Assembly: GCA_009780315.1 (NCBI GenBank)
Contig: WRAH01000001.1
Span: 62,001 to 126,000, forward strand
Length of the DNA stretch: 64,000 bases
Direction of reading: 5' to 3'
Origin: Defluviitaleaceae bacterium
GTDB lineage: Bacteria > Bacillota > Clostridia > Lachnospirales > WQUN01
The translations under genes and the position numbers were made by a program. Below, piece by piece: positions 9,218 through 17,422 of this stretch; positions within the stretch are counted from its first letter, which is position 1; every line of letters begins with the position of its first letter. The notes under the pieces are model-generated. The model searched no databases. It was not told the DNA's origin and saw only the letters and a program-made list of their open reading frames with translations.

Positions 9218-11584
9218 ATGTCTTTTACTTCACCAGAATTATTAGTACCTGCAGGGGATATGGAAAGTGCAAAAGCGGCAATAACCGCAGGCGCAGATGC
9301 AATATACTTAGGCGGAAAAAATTTTAGTGCGCGAAGTTTTGCCACCAATTTTGAAGATGACGAAATAGAACATCTTATCAATTATGCCGCTTTACGCGGT
9401 GTGAAAATATATATTGCTGTAAACACGCTCTATAGTAATGATGAAATTCCAAAAGTTTTAGACTTTACTTGTGATATGCACAAACGCGGCGCGGCGGCAT
9501 TTATTTTACAAGACATGGGACTTGCACATGTGCTTAAAAATCAATTGCCGGAAATAGAACTTCATGCGAGTACGCAAATGACAGTGCATAGTGTAAATGG
9601 CGCGCAATTTATGAAAAAAGCAGGATTTTCGCGGGTGATTCTTAGCCGTGAACTATCCATTGCAGAAATAACACACATCAATAAAGAAGCAAACATTAAG
9701 ACTGAAGTTTTTGCCCATGGTGCATTATGTCTCTCTTACTCGGGACAATGCTTACTATCCAGCATGGTGGGTGCGCGCAGCGGAAACCGAGGTAAATGCG
9801 CACAACCCTGCCGCTTAACTTACGACCTGCTTAAAAATGGAAAGTCTATAAAAAGCGGACATTTACTAAGCCCCAAAGACATGATGACCCTTGAAATTTT
9901 AGAGGAAGTCATATCCACAGGCATAACTGCGTTAAAAATAGAAGGGCGTATGAAAAGCCCTGAGTATGTGTATACCGTAACAAAAGCCTACCGCCAACAA
10001 CTCGATGAGCGAAAAGCAAGAATCGACAAAGGAACCCTAAATGATGTCACACAAATATTCAACCGTGGCGGCAGTTTTTCTACAGGATATTACAAAGATT
10101 ATGCAAGTATAGACATGATGAGTATAGAAACGCCTAAAAGTACAGGCGTATTTTGCGGTACAGTCACAAAATATGTGAATGGAAAATGCACCATAAGATT
10201 TGTACAAGACATGATACCTGGAGATGGCATTGAAATTTGGACAAGCAAGGGCGCACATGTTGGCATGGGAATCAATAGAGAAATCAAAAAAAATGATACA
10301 GCAACCCTTATAATTGATGGCAATATTAGCATTGGCAATGATGTTTTTAAATCTTTTGATAAACGTCTGACAGATGAAGCCAAAAGAGGCAAAACATCTG
10401 ATACCAAAAAGCTTGAAATTATCGGAGAAGTAGAAGCAAAAATTGGACAACCTGTATGCCTAGTCCTATATTCAGGACAAATAAGTGCAAAGTCTATCAG
10501 TGGTACAGTGGTAGAAAAGGGTCAAAAAGCACCCATGGGCAAAGATGATGTGCTGGCGCAACTTTCCAAAACAGGCAATGCACCGTTTTCAATCCGTTTC
10601 ACTAGGGTAGATATTGATGATGGTATTTTCATAAGCAAAGCTGTTCTAAACGAAGTTCGGCGCATGGCAATAGAGGCATTAGAACACGAAATCATCACAT
10701 CTATAAAACGTCCTATGCCGTCTCCAATAAATTATTTCGATTCAATTCAAAACGCCCCTGTGCCCACACAAAAACTAACTGTGCAAATTAAAGATATTGA
10801 TAAACTAAACCTAGTCCTAGCCCATGAGATATCTCGTGTATATATAGACTGGAGTGAAAATAATCTCGAAAAGTTTATAAACCTTCAACGTCCATCTCAT
10901 GCTGCGGAAATATTCCTTGCGCTCCCTCCCATTAGTCGAAATGACTTGGAGGACAGTATAAAATCATGGGCAGAAAAACTAGAAGCTATAGATTTTGATG
11001 GATATTTGGTCGCAACTTATGGGCAATTAAACATTTTACAATCATTACCTACAAAGAAAAAAATCATCCTAGACCACAACATTCATATTTTTAATAATTA
11101 TTCAAAACAAGCATTTGCAAATGTTGATGTAGTAACACTTTCTCAAGAGTTAAATACAAATCAATTGCGGCACATGAATGCACACAATTCGGAAATAATA
11201 GTCCATGGAAAACAAGTACTCATGGCAACCCCCAACTGTCCAATAGGATTATATGCCGCAGAAAAAAACGGTAAATACTGTTCTGAAAAATTATCAAGCA
11301 ACAGATATGTAATACTTGACCGCATGAGTGTACAGTTTCCAATCATGACTGACTGTGAAAATTGTATAGCTTACATTTTAAATAGTAAAACCTTAGATAC
11401 TGCACACAGATTTCCAGAGGTAAAAAATACAGGCATAGGATATTTACGCCTTATCTTCCGTTTTGAAAATGATGAAACCATAAGCAACACTATCCAATCC
11501 TACACCTTATTGATGGCAGGTGAAGAAACCCTGCGTAAGGCAACAGAAAGCACTTACGGACATTTCTTTCGAGGCGTGGATTAA
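9218..11584 (+). CDS. Peptidase U32-family protein (collagenase-like; RlhA/YhbU group)
   Basis: 788 residues. The N-terminal U32 barrel starts with ELLVPAGDMESAKAAITAGADAIYLGG. The family core is plain at about 165-195: EVFAHGALCLSYSGQCLLSS, then GARSGNRGKCAQPCR, with conserved cysteines that bind a cluster or metal in characterised relatives. KIEGRMKSPEYVY and the central DUF3656 collagenase-type extension follow. The E. coli long homologue RlhA hydroxylates 23S rRNA C2501, so RNA modification is a more likely role than proteolysis; this is inference from the family. A second, diverged barrel-like C-terminal part has two Cys (CENC). The RBS is AAGGAG, 15 nt after cls, so the two may be cotranscribed. 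Confidence 0.9.
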   Translation: MSFTSPELLVPAGDMESAKAAITAGADAIYLGGKNFSARSFATNFEDDEIEHLINYAALRGVKIYIAVNTLYSNDEIPKVLDFTCDMHKRGAAAFILQDMGLAHVLKNQLPEIELHASTQMTVHSVNGAQFMKKAGFSRVILSRELSIAEITHINKEANIKTEVFAHGALCLSYSGQCLLSSMVGARSGNRGKCAQPCRLTYDLLKNGKSIKSGHLLSPKDMMTLEILEEVISTGITALKIEGRMKSPEYVYTVTKAYRQQLDERKARIDKGTLNDVTQIFNRGGSFSTGYYKDYASIDMMSIETPKSTGVFCGTVTKYVNGKCTIRFVQDMIPGDGIEIWTSKGAHVGMGINREIKKNDTATLIIDGNISIGNDVFKSFDKRLTDEAKRGKTSDTKKLEIIGEVEAKIGQPVCLVLYSGQISAKSISGTVVEKGQKAPMGKDDVLAQLSKTGNAPFSIRFTRVDIDDGIFISKAVLNEVRRMAIEALEHEIITSIKRPMPSPINYFDSIQNAPVPTQKLTVQIKDIDKLNLVLAHEISRVYIDWSENNLEKFINLQRPSHAAEIFLALPPISRNDLEDSIKSWAEKLEAIDFDGYLVATYGQLNILQSLPTKKKIILDHNIHIFNNYSKQAFANVDVVTLSQELNTNQLRHMNAHNSEIIVHGKQVLMATPNCPIGLYAAEKNGKYCSEKLSSNRYVILDRMSVQFPIMTDCENCIAYILNSKTLDTAHRFPEVKNTGIGYLRLIFRFENDETISNTIQSYTLLMAGEETLRKATESTYGHFFRGVD

Positions 11585-11596
11585 GGCATTGTATGT

Positions 11597-11620
11597 AATA
11601 TGACATACTGCTGTCATATT
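11597..11620. promoter_or_regulatory. Operator-like dyad before the DUF3788 gene
   Basis: AATATGAC and its exact complement GTCATATT are separated by 8 bp. It lies 43 bp before the next ATG, in an AT-rich intergenic region with TATAAAAT nearby. A regulator site or an mRNA hairpin are both possible; no U-run follows. Confidence 0.4.
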
Positions 11621-11630
11621 GCCTATGGTA
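11606..11630 (+). repeat. 25-bp intergenic repeat, copy 1
   Basis: 25 bases here recur at 12109-12133 with one mismatch (CTGTCATATT here, CTGTTATATT there), in each case just downstream of a stop codon and upstream of the next small gene. It overlaps the dyad at 11597-11620. Confidence 0.6.
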
Positions 11631-11662
11631 ATATATTATAAAATATTTAAAGGAGTGATTTA

Positions 11663-12082
11663 ATGGCAATAAGCATATTTGATGATAAGTCCATTACACC
11701 AAATCATGATATGGTAGCCGTTGCCCTTGGGGATACAAATTTAGTATGGGATGAATTACAAAGCTATGTCAACGGAAAATTTCCAAATATAACTGGGGAA
11801 TGGAAACATTATGGTAAGGCTTCCGGATGGGCATATAAGCTGATAAGTAAAAAACGAAATTTATTGTTCTTCATACCTCAAGCCGATTGTTTCAGGGTTC
11901 GGATTGTTTTAGGTGAAAAAGCAGTTGCTTGCGTGACAACTGCCGATTTACCAGATGATATCAAAGAGATGGTGCAAACCGCTACACCCTATATAGAAGG
12001 ACGGAGCATAGATATAGACATAAATAGCAAGAAACAACTAGAGACGGTGAAAATCTTACTTAATATCAAGTTTGATAATTAA
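11663..12082 (+). CDS. DUF3788 family protein
   Basis: 139 residues, cytoplasmic. It carries the pattern I associate with DUF3788: W-x-x-Y-x-K-ASGWAYKLISKKRNLLFFIP at about 49-73, followed by FRVRIVLGEKAV and a charged C-terminal helix with KKQLETVKILLNIK. The biochemical function of the family is unknown to me. Start ATG with AAAGGAGTG. It begins a group of small accessory genes (DUF3788, DinB-like, ABM-like, radical SAM) of a kind often scattered among Firmicutes. Confidence 0.7.
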   Translation: MAISIFDDKSITPNHDMVAVALGDTNLVWDELQSYVNGKFPNITGEWKHYGKASGWAYKLISKKRNLLFFIPQADCFRVRIVLGEKAVACVTTADLPDDIKEMVQTATPYIEGRSIDIDINSKKQLETVKILLNIKFDN

Positions 12083-12108
12083 AGCGTGACATTGGATTGT
12101 GCATTATT

Positions 12109-12133
12109 TACTGCTGTTATATTGCCTATGGTA
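12109..12133 (+). repeat. 25-bp intergenic repeat, copy 2
   Basis: Matches 11606-11630 at 24 of 25 bases. The left half of the upstream dyad is not conserved here, so only one half-site was duplicated. Confidence 0.6.
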
Positions 12134-12168
12134 TAGTTGGTTTATCTTTTTTTGAAGGGAAATATTTT

Positions 12169-12240
12169 ATGGCACATGTTTTAGAAATATTTACATTTAC
12201 AGTAAAAGAAAATAAACAATTTGGAGGTAACATATCATGA
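12169..12240 (+). pseudogene. Truncated copy of the ABM-like gene, now a 23-codon ORF overlapping the DinB-like start
   Basis: From ATG 12169 it reads MAHVLEIFTFTVKE, then nine unrelated residues, and ends in TGA at 12238-12240. The first 14 codons and the preceding GAAATATTTTATG closely match the start of the intact gene at 12775 (MTHILEMPAFTIKE). The stop overlaps the next start as ATGA. It has its own ribosome binding site (GAAGGGAAA). It looks like the relic of a deleted paralogue that now acts as a leader or coupling ORF. Confidence 0.6.
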
Positions 12241-12707
12241 TTGATTCATTAAAAGCACTTTTAGCAGATTGGAAAGAGACACGAAGCATAACATTAGCGT
12301 TCTTAAACGAACTAAGCGATACAGACCTTGACACTCCCCTACCGCGTAAAGTATTGAACACCATACGCTTACAGGCTTATGAACTGACATTATTTCAAAG
12401 GGATGTTGTGGACGCTTTAGGCACAGACAGTTTGGCTTATGAAGAAGAATACAAGTATGTAAACATGCCAACACAAGGCATTATTCAAAAAATGACTGAA
12501 CTTGATGCTCAGTTTGAAAACGTCCTTGAATCTTTAACTGGCAACGAAATCATGAACTACTACGGCGATAAGCGCAATGTACATCAAATCATCTCAATGA
12601 TGATAGGGCATGAAAGTATGCATATCGGTCAAATTATTGCGTTTTGTTATGCAACAGGAATTACAATTCCCAATTCTATTATAGAGCCAATGGCTCTTGA
12701 GGGGTAA
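12237..12707 (+). CDS. DinB-like four-helix protein
   Basis: 156 residues, mostly helical. The C-terminal motif GHESMHIGQIIAF with spaced histidines is the DinB/YfiT-type metal-binding helix. An HQ pair in RNVHQII precedes it, where the third ligand usually lies. Family members are four-helix metal-dependent proteins, including bacillithiol/mycothiol S-transferases and DNA-damage-induced proteins; the substrate here is unknown. The start is embedded in ATGA of the preceding mini-ORF, with GGAGGTAAC upstream. A 'DinB superfamily' name should not be read as a link to DNA polymerase IV. Confidence 0.7.
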   Translation: MIDSLKALLADWKETRSITLAFLNELSDTDLDTPLPRKVLNTIRLQAYELTLFQRDVVDALGTDSLAYEEEYKYVNMPTQGIIQKMTELDAQFENVLESLTGNEIMNYYGDKRNVHQIISMMIGHESMHIGQIIAFCYATGITIPNSIIEPMALEG

Positions 12708-12774
12708 ATTTGTAATTCTAAAAGTAAAATGGAGAATTATAGCACATGAAACAATTTTGGAAAGGAAATATTTT

Positions 12775-13086
12775 ATGACACATATTTTAGAAATGCCTGC
12801 TTTTACAATAAAAGAAGGGGTAAGTGAAGCAGATTTCTTACGCGCACATGAAAAGTTTAATCACATGTTTATGAAAAAACAAGAAGGCTATGTTTCACAT
12901 AAACTTATTAGGCAAGGTGATAATTGGTTTGACATTGCCGTGTGGGATTCTATAAAGTCTAAGGAAAAAGCATTCAAGGATATATATGACAATACTGCGG
13001 CTATGGAATATGTTACATTGATTAACGAAATAGGCACTGATGATGATATACCTATTTTTTCTGTAGTGCGGGATTATGAATCATGA
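12775..13086 (+). CDS. ABM-like dimeric alpha-beta barrel protein
   Basis: 103 residues. It has the beta-alpha-beta-beta-alpha-beta layout of small antibiotic-biosynthesis-monooxygenase or EthD-like proteins: MPAFTIKEGVSEADFLRAHE, then GYVSHKLIRQGDNWFDIAVW, then a helix with KAFKDIYDNTAAMEYV and a final strand IPIFSVV. I chose ATG 12775, preceded by GGAAAGGAAA, over an upstream in-frame ATG at 12697 that has no ribosome binding site and overlaps the DinB-like gene. The stop overlaps the next ATG (ATGA). Function unknown. Confidence 0.65.
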   Translation: MTHILEMPAFTIKEGVSEADFLRAHEKFNHMFMKKQEGYVSHKLIRQGDNWFDIAVWDSIKSKEKAFKDIYDNTAAMEYVTLINEIGTDDDIPIFSVVRDYES

Positions 13087-13955
13087 CGGCAAAGCACATG
13101 GTTTTTAAAAACAAAAGCCCGAACCAATGGTTCGGGCTTGATTTTAATATGAACATTTATCGTGGGTGTAGTCACGGTTGTATATATTGTGACAGCAGGA
13201 GCGATTGTTACCATGTCACAAATTTTGACATAGTCAAACCAAAAGAAAATGCCCTAGAAATTATACGTGACGACCTTCGCCGAAAAGTTAAAACAGGAGT
13301 AATCGGCACAGGTGCAATGAGCGACCCTTATAATCCGCTAGAAAAAGACTTGAAGCTCACCCGCAATGCACTAGAACTTATCAATGCTTTTGGTTTTGGT
13401 GCGTCACTCACTACAAAATCCGCAGGCATTGCTCGAGACGCTGACATTCTCCAAGATATTAAGTCCCATTCACCAACCATCATTAAATTTTCAATAACAA
13501 CTGCTGATGATGATTTATGCAAAAAATTAGAACCACATACATCTATTACATCTGAAAGATTTACGGCACTACAAACCCTTGCTCATCATGACATTTTTTG
13601 TGGTGTTCTCATTATACCTATGTTGCCATTTGTCACAGATACAGAGGAAAATATAATAAGAATCCTACGCATGGCGAAGGATTCAGGTGCAAAATTTGTG
13701 TACACTTACATGGGTATGACCTTGCGAAAAGGTAGCCGTGAATATTTTTATAATCAATTAAACACAATATTCCCTGATGTAAAAGAAAAATATGAAAAAC
13801 GATATGGTATACGTTATTCATGCAATTCACCCAGAGCAAAAAAGCTTTGGAGTGTATTTACATCAGAATGTGAAAAGCTTGGCTTACTATATGACATGAA
13901 AGCCATTATACATCATTATAAAGCAGGGTATGACCGACAATTACAATTGTCTTGA
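13083..13955 (+). CDS. SPL-family radical SAM protein
   Basis: 290 residues. The [4Fe-4S] cluster motif CX3CX2C is GCSHGCIYC, with Cys29, Cys33 and Cys36. It is followed by the SPL-like features GTGAMSDPYNPLE (about 79-91), a SAM-binding TKSAG segment and VLIIPMLPFVTD. This matches the SplB-related 'Rv2578c/radical SAM' family rather than true spore photoproduct lyase, which has a different N-terminal domain. It would use SAM and reducing equivalents to generate a 5'-deoxyadenosyl radical; the substrate is not known. The ATG lies in the stop of the ABM-like gene. A perfect hairpin is buried in codons 11-19. The stop is 1 bp from the convergent surface-protein gene. Confidence 0.85.
   Translation: MTAKHMVFKNKSPNQWFGLDFNMNIYRGCSHGCIYCDSRSDCYHVTNFDIVKPKENALEIIRDDLRRKVKTGVIGTGAMSDPYNPLEKDLKLTRNALELINAFGFGASLTTKSAGIARDADILQDIKSHSPTIIKFSITTADDDLCKKLEPHTSITSERFTALQTLAHHDIFCGVLIIPMLPFVTDTEENIIRILRMAKDSGAKFVYTYMGMTLRKGSREYFYNQLNTIFPDVKEKYEKRYGIRYSCNSPRAKKLWSVFTSECEKLGLLYDMKAIIHHYKAGYDRQLQLS
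13115..13139. other. Perfect 11-bp hairpin inside the radical SAM coding sequence
   Basis: AAGCCCGAACC, loop AAT, then its exact complement, followed by GATTTTAAT. It encodes K-S-P-N-Q-W-F-G-L in frame. The shape is that of an intrinsic terminator with a weak U tract and it starts 32 nt after the ATG. Confidence 0.75.
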
Positions 13956-13956
13956 T

Positions 13957-14403
13957 TTATGCAATTTGCATCCCCATTAAAACAGCACCAACACCTGATG
14001 ACAAAACTGCTGTTCCTAGCAGACCATAAAATGTTAATTGAAGCACATCACCTTGGGTTAAACTTACAATGGCTTCACAGGCATAGCTTGACAATGAAAT
14101 AGCCGCAACTTGGCTAAGTTCAGACATAGCTGTGCCATTTTTGTATACAGAGGCAGACAGTAACGCCGCTGCTGTGACATTTATCTTGTAGGAAATATGA
14201 TATACACCTGTACGTTGTACTGTAAATTGTGTATTCGAGGCATTCGCACTAAAGCCATTGTTATAGATCATGCTGGCAAGGGGAATCGCTGTACCAAGCA
14301 AAATAACAGCAATAGTAGACCCTACACGATTCTGCGCACAAAAGGCAGCTGTATTACCAGGGGTTATACTATTCAAATATTCCAGTGAAATAGAACTAGC
14401 CAT
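13957..14403 (-). CDS. BclA C-terminal-like surface/exosporium protein
   Basis: 148 residues. After a short N-terminal tag (MASSISLEYLNSI) the protein consists of a jelly-roll of the BclA C-terminal (TNF/C1q-like) type: VLLGTAIPLA, FTVQRTGVYHISYKINVTAA, SVYKNGTAM and GDVLQLTFYG follow the strand order of that domain. No collagen-like repeat precedes it in this protein; a short one is in the third gene of the trio. Such domains trimerise on Bacillus and clostridial exosporium filaments. The tag is shared with the next gene (MASAISLEYLKSI), suggesting common targeting. Start ATG with GGAGAAACAAT. Exosporium location is inference. Confidence 0.7.
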   Translation of the reverse strand: MASSISLEYLNSITPGNTAAFCAQNRVGSTIAVILLGTAIPLASMIYNNGFSANASNTQFTVQRTGVYHISYKINVTAAALLSASVYKNGTAMSELSQVAAISLSSYACEAIVSLTQGDVLQLTFYGLLGTAVLSSGVGAVLMGMQIA

Positions 14404-14413
14404 ATTGTTTCTC

Positions 14414-14770
14414 CTACGGAACGATGATATAAGGAATCATTGCTTGTGCCGTCACAGATAATGCAAGATAAGCGGTGTCGGTAATGTTTTGATTCACCCA
14501 CCCAGGTGAACTTGGTGTATCGCTAGATGTCAGCCCTGCATTCCAATACCAAAAAGAATTTGTTGCGGTTACATATGCATAATCTGCCATTGTTCCTGTT
14601 GAAACAGCAGATTCCAATGATGCGGCAGTGGCAAACTGCCCTTTAAAATGTGATATTACACTTGGCGGCAACAAGGATACAGGTACTAATCCACTACTAT
14701 CAAGTGTAGCTAATCCATTGGGTGTACCTTCTATTGATTTTAAATATTCCAATGATATTGCTGATGCCAT
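14414..14770 (-). CDS. Tagged surface protein with phage-tail-like motif
   Basis: 118 residues. It begins with MASAISLEYLKSIEG, the same tag as the neighbouring BclA-like protein. Next comes NGLATLDSSGLVPVSLLP, a motif common in phage tail-fibre and surface fibre proteins before a trimerising shaft. Its C-terminal half has tyrosine and tryptophan-rich strands (DYAYVTATNSFWYWNAGL). It ends 11 nt before the next gene and follows the collagen-motif gene by 14 nt, so the three are probably one transcript. Function unknown; a structural fibre component is the best guess. Confidence 0.55.
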   Translation of the reverse strand: MASAISLEYLKSIEGTPNGLATLDSSGLVPVSLLPPSVISHFKGQFATAASLESAVSTGTMADYAYVTATNSFWYWNAGLTSSDTPSSPGWVNQNITDTAYLALSVTAQAMIPYIIVP

Positions 14771-14783
14771 AATAAAAACTCCT

Positions 14784-15200
14784 TTAATTGGGATAAATCA
14801 CCCATAATATATCTGTACTAAGCTTCTGGTCATCGGTTAAAGCATCGTAATTTGCTTCGGTAATCCATTGTAACGCTACCCCTCCAGCGTCCCCTTTTGG
14901 GCCAGTTGGCCCAGTTGGGCCTTGCATTATTGATGCATTTAGTGCCGATTCCATTTGTTGTTTTAATATAATTTGCTCTCTAGCCGCTACGTCCAGCGTC
15001 CGCTCTACACTGTTGTTTACTTCCAATATTTCTGATATTGTGGCAGGTGTAGTGGGTTTGATATCTAAAGTGCCTAGAATATATTGGATTTTTTCACCTT
15101 CTGCATTGATGACATGGCTTAAAGCCACTTCCTCCATGGCAATAGAGGATAAAAGAAGATTGATTGCTTCTTCTCTTGAAATGTTTGTTGAGTCAGACAT
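14784..15200 (-). CDS. Small surface protein with a short collagen-like GXY run
   Basis: 138 residues. The N-terminal 80 residues are helical and acidic-amphipathic (INLLLSSIAMEEVALSHVINAEGEKIQYIL), typical of clostridial spore-surface collagen-like proteins. Then come only four to five GXY triplets (GPTGPTGPKGDAGG) and a C-terminal WITEANYDALTDDQK segment resembling phage tail-fibre ends. First gene of the trio, RBS GGAGG. Its role may be to nucleate a trimer with the two downstream products. Collagen-like repeats this short are unusual; contraction of a longer tract is possible. Confidence 0.6.
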   Translation of the reverse strand: MSDSTNISREEAINLLLSSIAMEEVALSHVINAEGEKIQYILGTLDIKPTTPATISEILEVNNSVERTLDVAAREQIILKQQMESALNASIMQGPTGPTGPKGDAGGVALQWITEANYDALTDDQKLSTDILWVIYPN

Positions 15201-15247
15201 AACATAATACCTCCAAAGACATGGTATTCAAAATATCTTAAATTGTT

Positions 15248-15278
15248 AAAAAAAAGTTCCCATCCATAGGGAACTTTT
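15248..15278 (-). terminator. Terminator after the HD-GYP regulator gene
   Basis: AAAAGTTCCC / GGGAACTTTT stem (10 bp) with a 7-nt loop. On the minus strand it is followed by a run of eight T, so it ends the transcript coming from 16409 before the surface-protein trio. Confidence 0.85.
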
Positions 15279-15302
15279 AATAATTTACTTTTTTCTTGTC
15301 AA

Positions 15303-16409
15303 TTATTCAATTAAATCTGAAACCTGCGGGTCAGGATTGCTGTCAAAGGCTACACATAATTCAGGCGCAGCTTTTTCAAAAGCATTAAGTACTCTAGGGT
15401 CGAAATGACTAGGGCTGGTTCTGCCATCACCATTTAAGATGATATCCATAGCTTCTTCATGGGTGAATCCACGTTTATATGGACGCGAACTTCTTAATGC
15501 GTCATAAATATCAGCAACAGATACTATTCTGGCAGCAAGGGGAATCTCCTCCCCTTTTATTTTATTGGGATACCCTGTGCCATCAAAGCGTTCATGATGG
15601 TTTTGAGCAATGTCAATCGCAACATTAAGATGGTTTTTATCATTTGGTAAAAACGCAGAAATTTGCCGAAGCAAATCTCCGCCGCCACTTGTATGTTTTT
15701 TCATTTCGTCAAATTCTTCAGATGTCAAACCACCTTGCTTATGCAGTACCGCATCAGGCACAGCAACTTTCCCTACATCATGAAGGGGGGAATACGTAGC
15801 AATTAAATCCACTTGTTCATCATTTAGAATGGTCGGATAGTTTTTGGACAATTCTTTTGCAATAAGATATGTTAGACTTTTTATTCTTGCAAGATGCGCA
15901 CCTGTGACTTTATCGCGGCTTTCGGACAACAAAGACATACCCATAATAACTGCACTGTGGGTTGCAACAAGTTCACGTGTGCGTTCTTCAAGTTCACGGG
16001 CGCGGGCAAGCACCATGCCCTCAAGATTATCCCGCAGGGATTTAATTTCTATATGGTTGCGTATTTTTACAGAAATTATATCTGGAACATATGGTTTTTT
16101 TATATAATCAACTGCACCAAGTTTTAAACCTTTTTCTTCAGAAAAGTGGTCTGCTTCACCTGTAACAAAAATAACAGGAATATTATTAAGCCCATCATCT
16201 TCACGCATTTTTTCAACAAGTTCAAATCCATCCATTTCTGGCATATATAAATCTAATAAAACAATGTCAGGCTTTACATTACTTTTCATGAGTGTCAGGG
16301 CTTCCATCCCGCTTGTTGCCGTGACAACAGTATAGTCATCTTCTAAGATAGACTCCAAAATCATCAGGTTTACGGGAACATCGTCCACTGCCAAAATAGT
16401 GTGCCGCAC
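15303..16409 (-). CDS. Response regulator with HD-GYP phosphodiesterase domain
   Basis: 368 residues. The N-terminal receiver has the acidic pair (VDD near 8-9), the phosphoacceptor Asp53 in LLDLYMPEMDG and Lys about 103 in YIKKPY. A coiled linker (LARARELEERTRELVATH) leads to the HD-GYP domain with H210-D211 in LHDVGKVAVPD, then HHERFDGTGYP, then SVADIYDAL and the metal-ligand spacing typical of active enzymes. HD-GYP proteins hydrolyse cyclic di-GMP. Start is GTG with GGGGGTGG upstream. It is 110 bp downstream of the WalRK-YycHI operon, the same strand, and ends at its own terminator. Confidence 0.92.
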   Translation of the reverse strand: MRHTILAVDDVPVNLMILESILEDDYTVVTATSGMEALTLMKSNVKPDIVLLDLYMPEMDGFELVEKMREDDGLNNIPVIFVTGEADHFSEEKGLKLGAVDYIKKPYVPDIISVKIRNHIEIKSLRDNLEGMVLARARELEERTRELVATHSAVIMGMSLLSESRDKVTGAHLARIKSLTYLIAKELSKNYPTILNDEQVDLIATYSPLHDVGKVAVPDAVLHKQGGLTSEEFDEMKKHTSGGGDLLRQISAFLPNDKNHLNVAIDIAQNHHERFDGTGYPNKIKGEEIPLAARIVSVADIYDALRSSRPYKRGFTHEEAMDIILNGDGRTSPSHFDPRVLNAFEKAAPELCVAFDSNPDPQVSDLIE

Positions 16410-16517
16410 AAGCCACCCCCTCTAAAATTGATAAAACACTACACACGTATCAATAATAACCTAGGCAACACAAAAATTCAAGACCTTATCTTATAAACCC
16501 AAAATTTACTGCAAAAG

Positions 16518-17384
16518 CTACCGAATAAACGCAATTAAATTTGAAAATGCATTGATTAAATATGGCGTATCACTGCCTTCAATAAATATTCTATAGGTTG
16601 GAACAGCGGCGTATGACGTACCCTGTTGGGTACTTTGATATTCCTGCAAGTAAACCATGTCCATATTTGTAATAATGATTGGTTCTTCTAAAGCGCGCTC
16701 ATGTACATGTTGCATGAAGGTTAATAGTACTTCGTCTGGTGCAAAAATCATTTGGGGTTCGCGCATATGACCGATAACCTCACCAAACATCATATCTATC
16801 CATTCAATGCCATGTGCAGTGATATAAAATTCTATAAAATTAGAATATACAAGCTGCCCACGATAGGATTCACGATAAACGCGGCGAATACCATTGTCCC
16901 ATGCATATGTGATGTCAGGTACAAAATTTGGAAAGTGTTTATTGATAAACGTACTGGAAAGTGCAATAGCTTCCTCGTGGGTAATTTGATGTGTTATCTC
17001 ATTTGGATATCCAAGCCCTCTAATGTCAAAATCAAAAGAAATTAACCCACTAGAGATGATAAGCTCACTATAGCCTTTTCTAAACTGCTCACGCCCTGAG
17101 TCTGGCATTGACTGTACTGTGGATGGGTCGTCAAAAAAAATTGACAAAAGCCATTCTGTGTCGTAATAGAATCCCAGTACGTCCAAGGGGCGCATAGGCG
17201 GAAAACGTCTCATTGGAATCGTATAGAGACTCACATTATTTTGCCCAAGTACGATATTTATGTTGCGGTCGCGTTCGGTCGTCATCGTATAGCGGCGATG
17301 TTCCATAAGAAGCAAAATGCCCAAAGCTCCATTTAAAATGATAAATGCCACCATAATATAACTTTTGGCTTTTTCCCATTCCAC
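16518..17384 (-). CDS. yycI: YycI-like WalRK accessory protein
   Basis: 288 residues. It has one N-terminal membrane helix starting MEWEKAKSYIMVAFIILNGA, nearly the same as the YycI start in Firmicutes (a D/E-W motif then the helix). The remainder is an extracytoplasmic beta-rich domain. It closes the walR-walK-yycH-yycI order. In B. subtilis, YycH and YycI bind WalK in the membrane and dampen its activity. Start is GTG with AAAGGAG. Sequence similarity beyond the N-terminus is weak by eye, so the assignment relies partly on context. Confidence 0.75.
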   Translation of the reverse strand: MEWEKAKSYIMVAFIILNGALGILLLMEHRRYTMTTERDRNINIVLGQNNVSLYTIPMRRFPPMRPLDVLGFYYDTEWLLSIFFDDPSTVQSMPDSGREQFRKGYSELIISSGLISFDFDIRGLGYPNEITHQITHEEAIALSSTFINKHFPNFVPDITYAWDNGIRRVYRESYRGQLVYSNFIEFYITAHGIEWIDMMFGEVIGHMREPQMIFAPDEVLLTFMQHVHERALEEPIIITNMDMVYLQEYQSTQQGTSYAAVPTYRIFIEGSDTPYLINAFSNLIAFIR

Positions 17385-17422
17385 TTTAATATACTCCTTT
17401 CCATACCCAGTAGACAGTCATT

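Noticed and set aside
12697..12774. Upstream start for the ABM-like gene
   Set aside because: No ribosome binding site and overlaps the DinB-like gene; ATG 12775 has GGAAAGGAAA.
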